Source: Halobacillus faecis
GTDB lineage: Bacteria; Bacillota; Bacilli; Bacillales; Halobacillaceae
Assembly (NCBI RefSeq): GCF_007991335.1
Contig: NZ_BJYD01000003.1
Coordinates: 62,001-126,000 of the forward strand
Direction: 5' to 3'
Length of the DNA: 64,000 nucleotides
Part shown: piece by piece, positions 11,452 to 20,069 of the stretch
Layout of the letters: each line of letters starts with the position of its first letter
How positions within the stretch are numbered: position 1 is the stretch's first letter
The notes under the pieces: generated by a model
The model's input: only the letters and a program-made list of their open reading frames with translations
What the model was told of the DNA's origin: nothing
The model's database searches: none
Position numbers and translations under genes: made by a program

Positions 11452-11745
11452 ATGTCAAAATGGCAGCAGCAAATACGGACTTGGATCAGTCGTTACTTTG
11501 ATTTACCATCTGATGTCATGTTGGATCTTCCTAGAATAACAACGATCGGGTCCATCCATGTGTACATAGAAAATCATACAGGCCTCCTTCATTTTTCTGA
11601 TGAAGAAGTTCGAATTCAATACAAAAAAGGTCAGGTTCGCATACTGGGAAAAGACCTTGGAGTGAAAATGATGTTGAAGGAAGAATTATTACTGGAAGGT
11701 GAACTCAAATCCGTAGAATTTTTGCCGGATTCCAAAGGGGGGTGA
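11452..11745 (+). CDS. yqfC: Sporulation protein YqfC
   Basis: 97-residue YabP/YqfC family protein, predicted beta-rich. It shows the family pattern DLPRITTIGSIHVYIENHTGLLHFSDEEVRI and a Gly-Lys-Asp turn. In B. subtilis yqfC and yqfD are expressed in the mother cell under SigE; no convincing SigE promoter could be assigned here. The start ATG has GAGGGGAGGG upstream. It is immediately followed by yqfD (4-nt gap), as in other spore formers. Confidence 0.9.
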   Translation: MSKWQQQIRTWISRYFDLPSDVMLDLPRITTIGSIHVYIENHTGLLHFSDEEVRIQYKKGQVRILGKDLGVKMMLKEELLLEGELKSVEFLPDSKGG

Positions 11746-11749
11746 GACG

Positions 11750-12931
11750 ATGAAGAACCAGCATGATTTCTTTCAGGGAATCATGACGGTACAGGTAGAG
11801 GGACCGTTGATTGAGCCTTTTTTACAAGCATGTACGAAACATGGCTGTCAAATCACCAATATGAGAAGGTTGGATGATTCTCTTGTCATTTTAACGATCC
11901 GGTTAAAGGATTGGAAAATACTAAGGCAATTGAGGAAGAAATACCGTTGTAAAATATCCATCAAAGGCGGGAAAGGGCTTCCGTTTCTTGTTCAGCATAT
12001 GATTGGGAGGCTGTCGGTTCTTCTCGCCTTCATCGCAGCGGTTGTGATCATTTTTGTTCTCGCGAATACGTTGTGGTCCATTAAGGTGGACGGCCTATCA
12101 CCGGAACTTGAAGCAGATGTTGAAAGTAAATTGAATAGTTATGGTGTTTCTCCTGGAAAACTAACGATAGGGATGAAGGATCCCATTGAAATACAACAGC
12201 AGTTATTAGAAGATATTCCTGACCTCCTATGGATTGGTGTGAAAAAACAAGGGACGAGCTATCAATTGTATGGGGTGGAGAAAACGAGATACGATACAGA
12301 GATGGACACTCGACCTTCAAACCTTGTAGCAGCCAAAAAAGGGATGATTATTGAAACTTTTATTAAAAAGGGTCGTCCGATGGTATCCGTCTACGATGTC
12401 GTTCAAAAAGGACAAATTCTTGCCACAGGGCAGCTGGTAGAAGATGAGGACCTATTTATACATTCTGAAGGAGAAGTCATCGCAGAAACATGGTACCGTG
12501 TCGCTCAAAACCTCCCTATGAAGCAAGTGCTTTCCTTAACCGATGGTTCTGTGGAAAGTGAATATCAATTAAAACTCGGAAAGTTCACGATTCCTGTTTG
12601 GGGATTCTGGCGTGGAGAAGAAGGGGACTTCAGGGAAGAGTCTCATACATCGGACTGGAGGGTTTTTGGGTTCCAATTTCCTGTGAATTTGAAGACGGTC
12701 GATTATTATTCCATTGACAGGAAATCTTATGAATCATCTCGAAAAAACCTTGAAAAAATCGGGATTTCATCAGCACGGAGCAACCTTCACCAGGAACTCG
12801 AACCAGATGCGGAAATAAAGGATGAAAAAGTTTTGCACCTCAGTGAGGAGAATGGTAAAGTAAAATTAATCCTAATGTACAAAGTTTATGAAAATATTGC
12901 AGTGACCAAGTATGTAAGTCAAGGAGATTGA
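11750..12931 (+). CDS. yqfD: Sporulation protein YqfD
   Basis: 393-residue YqfD family sporulation protein. It begins with a small soluble domain (residues 1-85) and has one membrane segment (about 90-110, LLAFIAAVVIIFVLANTLW). A POTRA-like region follows (IKVDGLSPELEADVESKL), and then a large extracytoplasmic domain. It is needed for efficient sporulation in B. subtilis; the biochemical function is unknown. Start ATG with GGGGGGTGAG upstream. Its stop overlaps a TTG just before phoH, showing tight coupling. Confidence 0.91.
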   Translation: MKNQHDFFQGIMTVQVEGPLIEPFLQACTKHGCQITNMRRLDDSLVILTIRLKDWKILRQLRKKYRCKISIKGGKGLPFLVQHMIGRLSVLLAFIAAVVIIFVLANTLWSIKVDGLSPELEADVESKLNSYGVSPGKLTIGMKDPIEIQQQLLEDIPDLLWIGVKKQGTSYQLYGVEKTRYDTEMDTRPSNLVAAKKGMIIETFIKKGRPMVSVYDVVQKGQILATGQLVEDEDLFIHSEGEVIAETWYRVAQNLPMKQVLSLTDGSVESEYQLKLGKFTIPVWGFWRGEEGDFREESHTSDWRVFGFQFPVNLKTVDYYSIDRKSYESSRKNLEKIGISSARSNLHQELEPDAEIKDEKVLHLSEENGKVKLILMYKVYENIAVTKYVSQGD

Positions 12932-12933
12932 GT

Positions 12934-13896
12934 ATGCCAGAAGATTTAAAAACAATGGACATTCAATTAGATAATACAACAGAAGCATTAGCCCTTTTTG
13001 GTACAGAAGACCGCAACCTCAAGCAAATTGAGGAACAATTGAAAGTCACAATCATTTCACGTGGAGAACAAGTCAGAGTATCCGGTCAAGCAGAGCATGT
13101 GCAGCTTGTTGAAGAGATATTAAACAGCGTTCTTGCGATTATTCGTAAAGGTTTGACTGTTACTGAACGAGATGTCGTTTACGCAGTCGAGCTTGCTAAA
13201 AAAGGGAAAATTAATCAATTCGAAGCTTTATTCGAAGATGAAATCACAAAAAACTCAAAAGGAAAATCAATCAGGGTTAAAACCCTTGGTCAAAGAAATT
13301 ATATCGCAGCGATCAAGAAGAATGATCTTGTCTTCGGTATTGGCCCTGCTGGTACAGGAAAGACTTACCTTGCTGTGATTATGGCCGTCAATGCTTTGAA
13401 AAATGGAGATGTGAAGAGAATTATCCTGACTCGTCCCGCAGTGGAAGCGGGTGAAAGTTTAGGTTTTCTTCCAGGAGATCTAAAGGAAAAAGTCGATCCT
13501 TATTTAAGGCCGCTTTATGACTCCTTACACGATGTATTTGGAGCAGAGCATACAGCACGTTTGATCGATAGAGGAACGATTGAGATTGCTCCGCTTGCTT
13601 ATATGAGAGGCCGTACGTTGGATGATGCATTCGCTATTTTGGATGAAGCTCAAAACACGACACCTGAACAAATGAAGATGTTTCTGACTCGTTTAGGATT
13701 CGGTTCAAAAATGATTATAACTGGAGATATCACGCAAGTGGATCTTCCTAAAGGTGTGAAGTCCGGTTTGCGAGTCGCCGAGGAGCGGTTAGCTAAAGTG
13801 AAAGGGTCTGCCTTTATTCATTTGGATCAATCCGACGTAGTCAGGCACCCACTTGTGCAGCGGATTATTGATGCATATGAAGAGGACAATAAATAA
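12934..13896 (+). CDS. phoH: PhoH-like P-loop ATPase
   Basis: 320-residue PhoH family ATPase, equal to B. subtilis PhoH (YqfE). An N-terminal KH-like region (residues 1-100) precedes the P-loop GPAGTGKTYLAV and the Walker B AILDEAQNTTPEQMK, followed by TRLGFGSKMIITGD. The family is linked to RNA metabolism, often next to ybeY, as here. I start at the ATG of 12934, 6 nt after AAGGAGA; an in-frame TTG at 12928 overlaps the yqfD stop. A terminator overlaps its stop codon. Confidence 0.94.
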   Translation: MPEDLKTMDIQLDNTTEALALFGTEDRNLKQIEEQLKVTIISRGEQVRVSGQAEHVQLVEEILNSVLAIIRKGLTVTERDVVYAVELAKKGKINQFEALFEDEITKNSKGKSIRVKTLGQRNYIAAIKKNDLVFGIGPAGTGKTYLAVIMAVNALKNGDVKRIILTRPAVEAGESLGFLPGDLKEKVDPYLRPLYDSLHDVFGAEHTARLIDRGTIEIAPLAYMRGRTLDDAFAILDEAQNTTPEQMKMFLTRLGFGSKMIITGDITQVDLPKGVKSGLRVAEERLAKVKGSAFIHLDQSDVVRHPLVQRIIDAYEEDNK

Positions 13897-13925
13897 GACC
13901 CGGCTTGGGTCTTATTTATTGTTTT
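13891..13925 (+). terminator. Terminator overlapping the phoH stop
   Basis: An 11-bp stem (13891-13901 with 13907-13917) includes the TAA stop of phoH in its left arm and is followed by a T-rich tail. Confidence 0.82.
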
Positions 13926-13958
13926 TATTTGGAATAATATAGGAAGGGGTGGGGTGGT

Positions 13959-15071
13959 TTGAAGGAGCGATTCCTTCGACAACTTCAGGTATTTAACATG
14001 AATCAGTCTAAGTTGTTGCTGGCATTACCTGCATTCGTAGTTGCTGTATTCTTTTTTGCGCTTGCCATTCCAAATGTTTACACACAAACGTATGAGCTTG
14101 AGAAATACAGCACGGCACCCGAAACGATCCGATCCCCCATCACTATAGAGAATAAACAAAAGACAGAGCAGCAACTGAGAGCCGTTACTCAGGCTGTAGA
14201 GGATCAATACACCATTTCAGAAGATATTGCAGAAGAACGTTTGAATATGGTGAGCGAAATTTATGACGTTGTAGAAGAAGCGAAAAGTCAGGGAGAGAAT
14301 GTGACGAGAGAGGAACAGCTCCCGTTGATTGAATCGCTTTTGACGGACGAACTCTCTGAAGGTCTGCCCGCAAAAGTATTTCTTCCGTTGCTGAGGGCGG
14401 ATCAACAATCGCTGAATGAGAGCCAGCGGATGCTTGAAACCCTTCTACATAAATATTATAAGGTAGGGGTGCAGAGCTCCGAAGTTGAAGATTTAGAACG
14501 AAGGATTGATCTGGAAGTTCAATATTCAGAAACACCATCATCTTTGAAATCAGTGATTTCGGATATAGGTGCTTTTGCCCTTGTCGAAAACTCCTTGTTC
14601 GATCCTGAAAAAACAGATAAAGCCATTAAGAGCGCAGCAGCTACTGTTGAACCCGTCATGATCAGGGCGGGAGAAGTCATTGTTTCAGAGGGATCTACGA
14701 TTACGGGTGACATCTATGATGATCTACAGTTGACAGGATTGCTCGATCAACAGCGTAATTTACTCCCATCCATTGGTTTGGCCATGTTTGCGCTTCTCTT
14801 AGGCGCTTTTTTGTACGCAGAGTGCAGAAGAGCCTTTAACAAGGACAACTGGACGATACGCCATATCTTCATTTCCACGGCTGTATCCTTATTGATGATT
14901 ACGTTCATGAAAGTCTTCAGTTTGTTCGGAGCGATGGAACAACCTGTGTACTATCTCGTCCCGGCTGTTACAGGGGTCATGATTGTCAAAATTCTCTGTT
15001 CTGAACGTTATGCGATTGTGCTGGCAGTGGTCTATTCTTTGTGGCTTGTTTGTTGTTCAACGGCCATTTAG
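13959..15071 (+). CDS. pgpH: PgpH (YqfF) c-di-AMP phosphodiesterase, N-terminal part of a frameshifted gene
   Basis: First 360 or so residues of a PgpH/YqfF-type protein. A signal-anchor helix (about residues 19-42) is followed by an extracellular 7TMR-HDED domain (about 50-260) and the first membrane helices of the 7TM bundle. After LAVVYSL the frame changes to an out-of-family tail (WLVCCSTAI) and stops at 15071. The missing second half lies in the -1 frame from about 15041. The full protein should be about 710 residues and degrades c-di-AMP through a cytoplasmic HD domain. The TTG start at 13959 has AGGAAGGGG upstream. Either a sequencing or assembly error, or a real mutation. Confidence 0.85.
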   Translation: MKERFLRQLQVFNMNQSKLLLALPAFVVAVFFFALAIPNVYTQTYELEKYSTAPETIRSPITIENKQKTEQQLRAVTQAVEDQYTISEDIAEERLNMVSEIYDVVEEAKSQGENVTREEQLPLIESLLTDELSEGLPAKVFLPLLRADQQSLNESQRMLETLLHKYYKVGVQSSEVEDLERRIDLEVQYSETPSSLKSVISDIGAFALVENSLFDPEKTDKAIKSAAATVEPVMIRAGEVIVSEGSTITGDIYDDLQLTGLLDQQRNLLPSIGLAMFALLLGAFLYAECRRAFNKDNWTIRHIFISTAVSLLMITFMKVFSLFGAMEQPVYYLVPAVTGVMIVKILCSERYAIVLAVVYSLWLVCCSTAI

Positions 15072-16075
15072 CTGGCGCTCTTCATGCAACTGCAGGAATG
15101 TATTTATTGCTCTCTCAACTGTCTGGAATCTTTTTCCTTACTAAAAGTAAAGACAGGCTGTCCATTGTTCGTGCAAGTGCGGGTGTAGCTTTTACCAATA
15201 TATGTGCAATTCTGTTCTTTGTATTCATTTCTTTTGAAAAATACTCATGGTCGGAAGTATTTTTATACAGTGGATATGGAGTTAGTGGTGCTTTTCTTTC
15301 CGCAGTTCTGACGCTCGGTTTTCTACCTTTCATAGAGACAGGTTTCGGGGTCTTGTCTGATCAAAAGTTGCTGACACTTGCCAGTCCTAACCACCCTCTT
15401 TTACGTAAAATACTTATGGAAGCTCCTGGTACGTATCATCACAGTGTCATGGTAGCCAATTTAAGCGAAGCGGCGTGTGAATCAATTGGGGCTCATGGTC
15501 TTCTGGCACGTGTGGCATCCTATTATCATGATCTCGGAAAAACCGTTCAGCCTCATTATTTTATTGAGAATCAAATGGGGTTGAAGAATCCACATGATTT
15601 TCTGGAGCCTGAGCAAAGTGCGGAGATCATTATTGGCCACCCATATGAAGGGGCGAGAATGCTGAAGAAGAATAAGCTTCCAGAGGAGATTGTTGAGATT
15701 GCTAAACAACACCATGGGACGTCGCTTTTAAAGTACTTTTATTATCAGGCAAAGGAAATGAATGAAGATACGAAAGAAGATGATTATCGGTACCCAGGTC
15801 CGAAACCACAAAGTAAGGAAGCAGCGATTGTTTGTATCTGTGATTCTGTGGAAGCGGCTGTGAGGTCATTGGATCATCCCACAGAGGAAAAGATCAAAAA
15901 AATCGTGAAATCCATTTTGGAGGACCGTATGCTCGATGGTCAGCTGGATGACAGCAATTTGACGTTTAATGAGTTAAAGACAATGGAAACAGCCATATGT
16001 GAAACGCTGCATGGCATTTTTCACACGAGAATTCAATATCCGGAAACAAAACCATTAGTCAAGGAGGCAAAATAA
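15041..16075 (+). CDS. pgpH: PgpH (YqfF), C-terminal part with HD phosphodiesterase domain, frameshifted
   Basis: Continuation of the preceding gene in the -1 frame. It carries the remaining membrane helices (about residues 1-95) and the cytoplasmic HD domain with TYHHSVMVANLSEAA, the HD pair in SYYHDLGKTVQPHYF, and KQHHGTSLLKYFYYQA, the family's metal-binding histidines. The GTG at 15041 is just the first in-frame start-like codon and has no ribosome site, so independent translation is unlikely. Adding one T to the run at 15038-15040 would join the halves as YSFVACLLFNG. Whether the cell makes active enzyme cannot be decided from this sequence. Confidence 0.83.
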   Translation: MACLLFNGHLAGALHATAGMYLLLSQLSGIFFLTKSKDRLSIVRASAGVAFTNICAILFFVFISFEKYSWSEVFLYSGYGVSGAFLSAVLTLGFLPFIETGFGVLSDQKLLTLASPNHPLLRKILMEAPGTYHHSVMVANLSEAACESIGAHGLLARVASYYHDLGKTVQPHYFIENQMGLKNPHDFLEPEQSAEIIIGHPYEGARMLKKNKLPEEIVEIAKQHHGTSLLKYFYYQAKEMNEDTKEDDYRYPGPKPQSKEAAIVCICDSVEAAVRSLDHPTEEKIKKIVKSILEDRMLDGQLDDSNLTFNELKTMETAICETLHGIFHTRIQYPETKPLVKEAK

Positions 16076-16076
16076 T

Positions 16077-16547
16077 ATGATTACCATTGATTTTCAAGAC
16101 GAAACCAATTCAGTAGATGAAGCATTTGTAGATATGATTCAGCGTATCATCCGTTTTGCAGGAGAAAAAGAGGGAGTGACAGGGGATGCAGAAGTCTCTG
16201 TCAGCTTCGTGGATAATAAAGAAATACAGGAGATCAATCGCAATTACCGTCAAAAAGATGAACCGACAGACGTTATATCTTTTGCCATGCAGGAACTCGG
16301 CGAAGATGAAATGAATGTGTTGGATGAGAACATGCCACTTATGCTGGGGGATATTATCATTTCTGTCGATAAGGCAAAAGAACAAGCGGAGGATTATAAT
16401 CATTCTCTGGAACGAGAATTTGGATTCTTGGCTTTGCATGGCTTCTTACATTTGCTTGGTTATGATCATATGAATGATGAAGATGAAAAGAAGATGTTCG
16501 GGAGACAAGAGGAAATTTTACATGAGTTCGGACTTCAAAGATCGTAG
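16077..16547 (+). CDS. ybeY: Endoribonuclease YbeY
   Basis: 156-residue zinc-dependent RNase that works in 16S rRNA 3'-end maturation and ribosome quality control. The metal site HGFLHLLGYDH (H-x3-H-x5-H) is intact near residues 120-135, and the family motif NYRQKDEPTDVISF is present. The start ATG has AAGGAGG upstream and lies just after the pgpH stop. Its end overlaps the start of dgkA by 26 nt. Confidence 0.96.
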   Translation: MITIDFQDETNSVDEAFVDMIQRIIRFAGEKEGVTGDAEVSVSFVDNKEIQEINRNYRQKDEPTDVISFAMQELGEDEMNVLDENMPLMLGDIIISVDKAKEQAEDYNHSLEREFGFLALHGFLHLLGYDHMNDEDEKKMFGRQEEILHEFGLQRS

Positions 16548-16899
16548 AAGGAAGACAGGGATAGGTTTCTGTTTCGCTTGGAATGGAATAAAAGAAGTGT
16601 ATCAGTCAGAGCGGAATTTTCGGATTCATCTCTCGGTAGCTTTATTAGTTATCCTGGCAGCCTTTTTATTCGGTTTGTCTAAAGGGGAATGGATGGCGAT
16701 CCTCCTCATCATGGTTATCGTCTTCAGCCTGGAAATGGTTAATACAGCTATGGAAAGGCTACTTGATTTTTATCATCCTGAACAAAACCCCGTCATTGGC
16801 TCTATTAAAGATATTACAGCTGGGGCGGTCCTTGTAGCGAGTATTGGATCGGTCATCATAGGAATGATCATTTTCCTCCCTAAGCTTTTCATGATATGA
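16522..16899 (+). CDS. dgkA: Undecaprenol/diacylglycerol kinase DgkA
   Basis: 125-residue integral membrane kinase with three predicted helices. The family signature SLEMVNTAMERLLD (catalytic Glu and the lipid-kinase motif) sits around residue 70, followed by DITAGAVLVASIGSVIIG. The Gram-positive enzyme phosphorylates undecaprenol and feeds the cell-wall carrier lipid pool. I chose the ATG at 16522, preceded by GAGG; the frame is open from 16474 but those residues lie inside ybeY. In B. subtilis cdd (cytidine deaminase) follows; here era follows directly. Confidence 0.94.
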   Translation: MSSDFKDRRRKTGIGFCFAWNGIKEVYQSERNFRIHLSVALLVILAAFLFGLSKGEWMAILLIMVIVFSLEMVNTAMERLLDFYHPEQNPVIGSIKDITAGAVLVASIGSVIIGMIIFLPKLFMI

Positions 16900-16978
16900 G
16901 AATAGGAATGAGCCTGAGAAGATGATATAGTAAAGTGGAGCAGTTACGACTGCGTGAACATTTATTGGAGGAACATTT

Positions 16979-17884
16979 ATGACAGAGAATTTTAAATCAG
17001 GTTTTGTTACAATCGTTGGTCGTCCAAATGTGGGCAAATCGACGTTCATGAATCGTGTAATTGGTGAAAAAATTGCCATCATGAGTGATAAGCCTCAAAC
17101 AACAAGAAATAAGATTCAGGGAGTTATGACAGATAAAGAGTCGCAAATCATCTTTATCGACACACCTGGAATTCATAAACCGAAGCACAAGCTCGGAGAT
17201 TATATGGTGAATGTTGCAGAGAACACATTGAACGAAGTGGATGCCGTTCTTTTTATGATCAATGCTGAAGAAGGATATGGGAGAGGGGACCAATTTATTT
17301 TGGACCGTCTGCAACGTGTAGACCAGCCTGTATTTTTAATCATCAATAAAATTGACAAAGTACACCCGGATGACTTATTGCCATTGATCGACCAGTACAA
17401 GGAGAAGCTTGATTTTGAAGAAATCATTCCAATCTCTGCGCTAGAAGGCAATAACGTCAATCATCTGCTGGAAGTTCTAAAAAAACATTTGCCGGAAGGT
17501 CCTCAGTTTTACCCAGAAGACCAAATAACGGACCATCCAGAACGCTTTGTCATTAGCGAATTTATTAGGGAAAAAGTTTTGCACTTAACTCGTGAGGAAA
17601 TTCCACATTCCATTGCTGTGGTCATTGAAGGGATCGAGCCTCGAAATGAACATGACAAAGTGGAGATTCAAGCGGCCATTATCGTTGAACGGAAGTCTCA
17701 AAAAGGCATTATTATCGGTAAGCAAGGCAGTATGTTAAAAGAAATCGGTAAGAGGGCCAGAAGGGACATTGAGTCCTTGTTAGGAAGCAAAGTGTATTTG
17801 GAACTATGGGTAAAAGTACAAAAAGACTGGAGAAACAAACAAATCCAACTCAGTGATTTCGGCTATCGCGAAGACGAATATTGA
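16979..17884 (+). CDS. era: GTPase Era
   Basis: 301-residue essential GTPase that binds the 3' end of 16S rRNA during 30S assembly. G motifs are GRPNVGKST (G1), [10 protein letters not shown] (G3) and NKIDK (G4); the C-terminal KH domain carries [26 protein letters not shown]. Start ATG has TGGAGGA upstream. It sits with ybeY, recO and phoH in the usual ribosome-maturation cluster. Confidence 0.97.
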   Translation: MTENFKSGFVTIVGRPNVGKSTFMNRVIGEKIAIMSDKPQTTRNKIQGVMTDKESQIIFIDTPGIHKPKHKLGDYMVNVAENTLNEVDAVLFMINAEEGYGRGDQFILDRLQRVDQPVFLIINKIDKVHPDDLLPLIDQYKEKLDFEEIIPISALEGNNVNHLLEVLKKHLPEGPQFYPEDQITDHPERFVISEFIREKVLHLTREEIPHSIAVVIEGIEPRNEHDKVEIQAAIIVERKSQKGIIIGKQGSMLKEIGKRARRDIESLLGSKVYLELWVKVQKDWRNKQIQLSDFGYREDEY

Positions 17885-17978
17885 TGGTTGGAAAATATTA
17901 AGCCTTATGTTTTCAGTCAGGGGAAGCATTCTAGTAATGTACACTCGTTTAGTGATGATAAGAAAGGCGGTGTTTCTT

Positions 17979-18131
17979 GTGCGCGACAAGCTTTCATGGA
18001 ACGTTTTCAGTCAAACAGGCAGTGTGGAAACCTATTTATTGATGAAAGAATTGGAGTCTCAAGATCAGCAGTCTCAAGAACAGCTCGCTTCCCCTACTGA
18101 ACCAATATCTACGGATGATTTTCATTCGTAA
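17979..18131 (+). CDS. yqzL: YqzL family small protein
   Basis: 50-residue protein with the YqzL signature DKLSWNVFSQTGSVETYLLMKELE, lying between era and recO as in B. subtilis. Function unknown. I place the start at GTG 17979, with GGCGGTG about 6 nt upstream; the reading frame is open from 17853 but the added residues do not match the family. The C-terminal half is Gln/Ser-rich and extends a little beyond the family average of 47. Confidence 0.82.
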   Translation: MRDKLSWNVFSQTGSVETYLLMKELESQDQQSQEQLASPTEPISTDDFHS

Positions 18132-18152
18132 ACGGAGCAGGTGAGCCATTTG

Positions 18153-18896
18153 ATGGACAAGGTGGAAGGAGTCGTCATCCGGACGAATAATTACGGGGAA
18201 ACACATAAAATCGTCACGATGATGACACGAGAAAAAGGGAAAATTGGTGTTATGGCTCGTGGGGCTAAAAAGCCAAAGAGCCGGATGTCCTCAATCACCC
18301 AACCATTCATCCACGGCACATTTTTAATTCAAACAGGGTCCGGCTTAGGATCAATGAGCCAGGGGGAAATGTTATCTTCCCTCAGGTCAATTCGTGAGGA
18401 TATTGTAAAAACGGCTTATGCGTCTTACATCGCAGAATTGACAGATAAACTCATTGAAGAGAAGCAGCCGGATCCTTTTCTATATGAACAATTGCTACAA
18501 ACGTTCCAATGGATGAATGAAGGGAAGGATCCAAACATTCTGACATTGATGTATGAATTGAAAATGTACAAAAAAGCGGGATTCGCTCCTGTCGTCGATC
18601 ACTGCATCCAATGCGGCAGTCAGGAAGGACCTTTTGCATTTTCTATGATAGAGGGCGGTCTATTATGCTTTCGTTGTAAGCAGCGGGATCCACAAGCTTA
18701 TGGTTTGCCAGATCCTTTACCAAAACTGCTAAGAGTCTTCTTACATATGGATGTGAAGCGGCTTGGCCAAATTACGATGAAGGAAGAAAATAAAAAATTG
18801 TTGCGTCAGATTATGGATGAATATTATGATCGATATGGTGGATACTTTCTCAAATCGAAGAAATTCTTAAAGCAGCTGGATTTGTTTTCAGACTGA
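18153..18896 (+). CDS. recO: DNA repair protein RecO
   Basis: 247-residue recombination mediator that loads RecA with RecF and RecR and anneals strands. It has an N-terminal OB fold (VEGVVIRTNNYGETHKIVTMMTREKGKIGVMARGA), a helical core and a four-cysteine zinc finger (CIQCGSQEGPF ... CFRC). The start is uncertain: ATG 18153 fits the family N-terminus and is about 7 nt from GCAGGTGAG, while GTG 18141 would add four residues but sits only 3 nt from GGAG. A promoter for glyQS starts 4 nt after its stop. Confidence 0.94.
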   Translation: MDKVEGVVIRTNNYGETHKIVTMMTREKGKIGVMARGAKKPKSRMSSITQPFIHGTFLIQTGSGLGSMSQGEMLSSLRSIREDIVKTAYASYIAELTDKLIEEKQPDPFLYEQLLQTFQWMNEGKDPNILTLMYELKMYKKAGFAPVVDHCIQCGSQEGPFAFSMIEGGLLCFRCKQRDPQAYGLPDPLPKLLRVFLHMDVKRLGQITMKEENKKLLRQIMDEYYDRYGGYFLKSKKFLKQLDLFSD

Positions 18897-18899
18897 GGT

Positions 18900-18929
18900 T
18901 TGACAATTTTGCTGAAATTAGAGTATGAT
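18900..18929 (+). promoter_or_regulatory. SigA promoter of the glyQS T-box operon
   Basis: Perfect TTGACA (18900-18905) and TATGAT (18924-18929) are separated by 18 nt, placing the transcript start near 18936 at the beginning of the T-box leader. Confidence 0.85.
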
Positions 18930-18935
18930 TCTATT

Positions 18936-19150
18936 ACTAAATAACGTGTTGCTGTGAAGGAGAGTAGTAACCGGTCTTTTTGTTTCCAAAAGCGAGCTTG
19001 TGATGGTGAGAGACAAGCGGAAACCAGCTGGTGAAGGCGTTCTGGAGCAATGTTCAAAGTGGCTTCCTTTTTGAGGGGAGCAATTAGGGTGGAACCGCGG
19101 AGACCCCGTCCCTATGTCTGGATGCAGACGTAGGAACGGGGTCTTTTTAT
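18936..19150 (+). promoter_or_regulatory. Glycyl T-box riboswitch upstream of glyQS
   Basis: Leader RNA that senses uncharged tRNA-Gly. The T-box sequence AGGGTGGAACCGCG is at 19086-19099. Stem I occupies about 18950-19060; a GGC glycine triplet in GAAGGCGTTC on its 3' side is the probable specifier codon. The terminator stem (19102-19109 with 19136-19143) is followed by TTTTT. Binding of uncharged tRNA would form the antiterminator and switch on glyQ and glyS. Confidence 0.93.
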
Positions 19151-19181
19151 TTTGAGCCAGTCATTATCTAGGAGGGAACGT

Positions 19182-20069
19182 ATGAATATTCAAGACATGA
19201 TTTTAACTTTACAGAATCATTGGTCAAAACAAGGCTGTTTGCTTATGCAAGCCTACGATACTGAAAAAGGGGCAGGGACGATGTCACCGATGACGCTTTT
19301 ACGGAGTCTGGGCCCTGAGCCGTGGAACGTGGCATATGTAGAGCCGTCACGTCGTCCTGCAGATGGCCGCTATGGCCAAAACCCGAACCGTTTATATCAG
19401 CACCATCAGTTTCAGGTCATCATGAAGCCTTCTCCGGATAATATTCAGGAATTGTACTTAGAATCATTAGAAGCTCTTGGAATTGATCCGAAGAAACACG
19501 ACATCCGATTTGTAGAAGATAACTGGGAAAACCCAACCCTTGGTGCTGCAGGTCTTGGTTGGGAAGTGTGGCTTGATGGCATGGAAATCACTCAATTTAC
19601 GTACTTCCAGCAAATCGGTGGTCTTGAAGCTAAGCCTGTTTCTGCTGAAATTACGTACGGGCTGGAACGACTAGCCTCTTATATACAGGATAAAGAAAAT
19701 GTTTTTGATTTAGAATGGACCAACGGAGTAACGGTAGGAGATATTTTCACACAGCCGGAATATGAACATTCGGTTTATACGTTCGAAGCTTCTGATGAGG
19801 ATATGTTGTTTGAACTTTTCTCAACTTATGAAAAAGAAGCACAGCGAATTATGGAGCAAGGGCTTGTTTTCCCAGCTTATGATTACGTGTTGAAATGTTC
19901 GCACACATTTAATTTGCTTGATGCAAAAGGAGTCATTAGTGTAACGGAGAGAACTGGTTATATCTCCCGTGTAAGGAACCTGGCTCGGAAAATAGCTAAA
20001 ACCTATGTAGAAGAAAGGGAACGTCTTGGCTTCCCGATGTTGAAAAAGGAGGAGGGTTATCATGAGTAG
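19182..20069 (+). CDS. glyQ: Glycyl-tRNA synthetase alpha subunit
   Basis: 295-residue alpha chain of the alpha2beta2 glycyl-tRNA synthetase, a class II enzyme. It shows FWSKQGCLL-like N-terminus ([27 protein letters not shown]), [19 protein letters not shown] and [11 protein letters not shown], the class II motifs. The ATG at 19182 is preceded by AGGAGGGAA; the frame opens at 19152 in the T-box leader, so that earlier start is rejected. It overlaps glyS by 8 nt and is controlled by the glycine T-box. Confidence 0.97.
   Translation: MNIQDMILTLQNHWSKQGCLLMQAYDTEKGAGTMSPMTLLRSLGPEPWNVAYVEPSRRPADGRYGQNPNRLYQHHQFQVIMKPSPDNIQELYLESLEALGIDPKKHDIRFVEDNWENPTLGAAGLGWEVWLDGMEITQFTYFQQIGGLEAKPVSAEITYGLERLASYIQDKENVFDLEWTNGVTVGDIFTQPEYEHSVYTFEASDEDMLFELFSTYEKEAQRIMEQGLVFPAYDYVLKCSHTFNLLDAKGVISVTERTGYISRVRNLARKIAKTYVEERERLGFPMLKKEEGYHE

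Noticed and set aside
17853-17978. Longer N-terminus for yqzL
   Set aside because: The added residues overlap era, do not resemble the YqzL family and lack a ribosome site.
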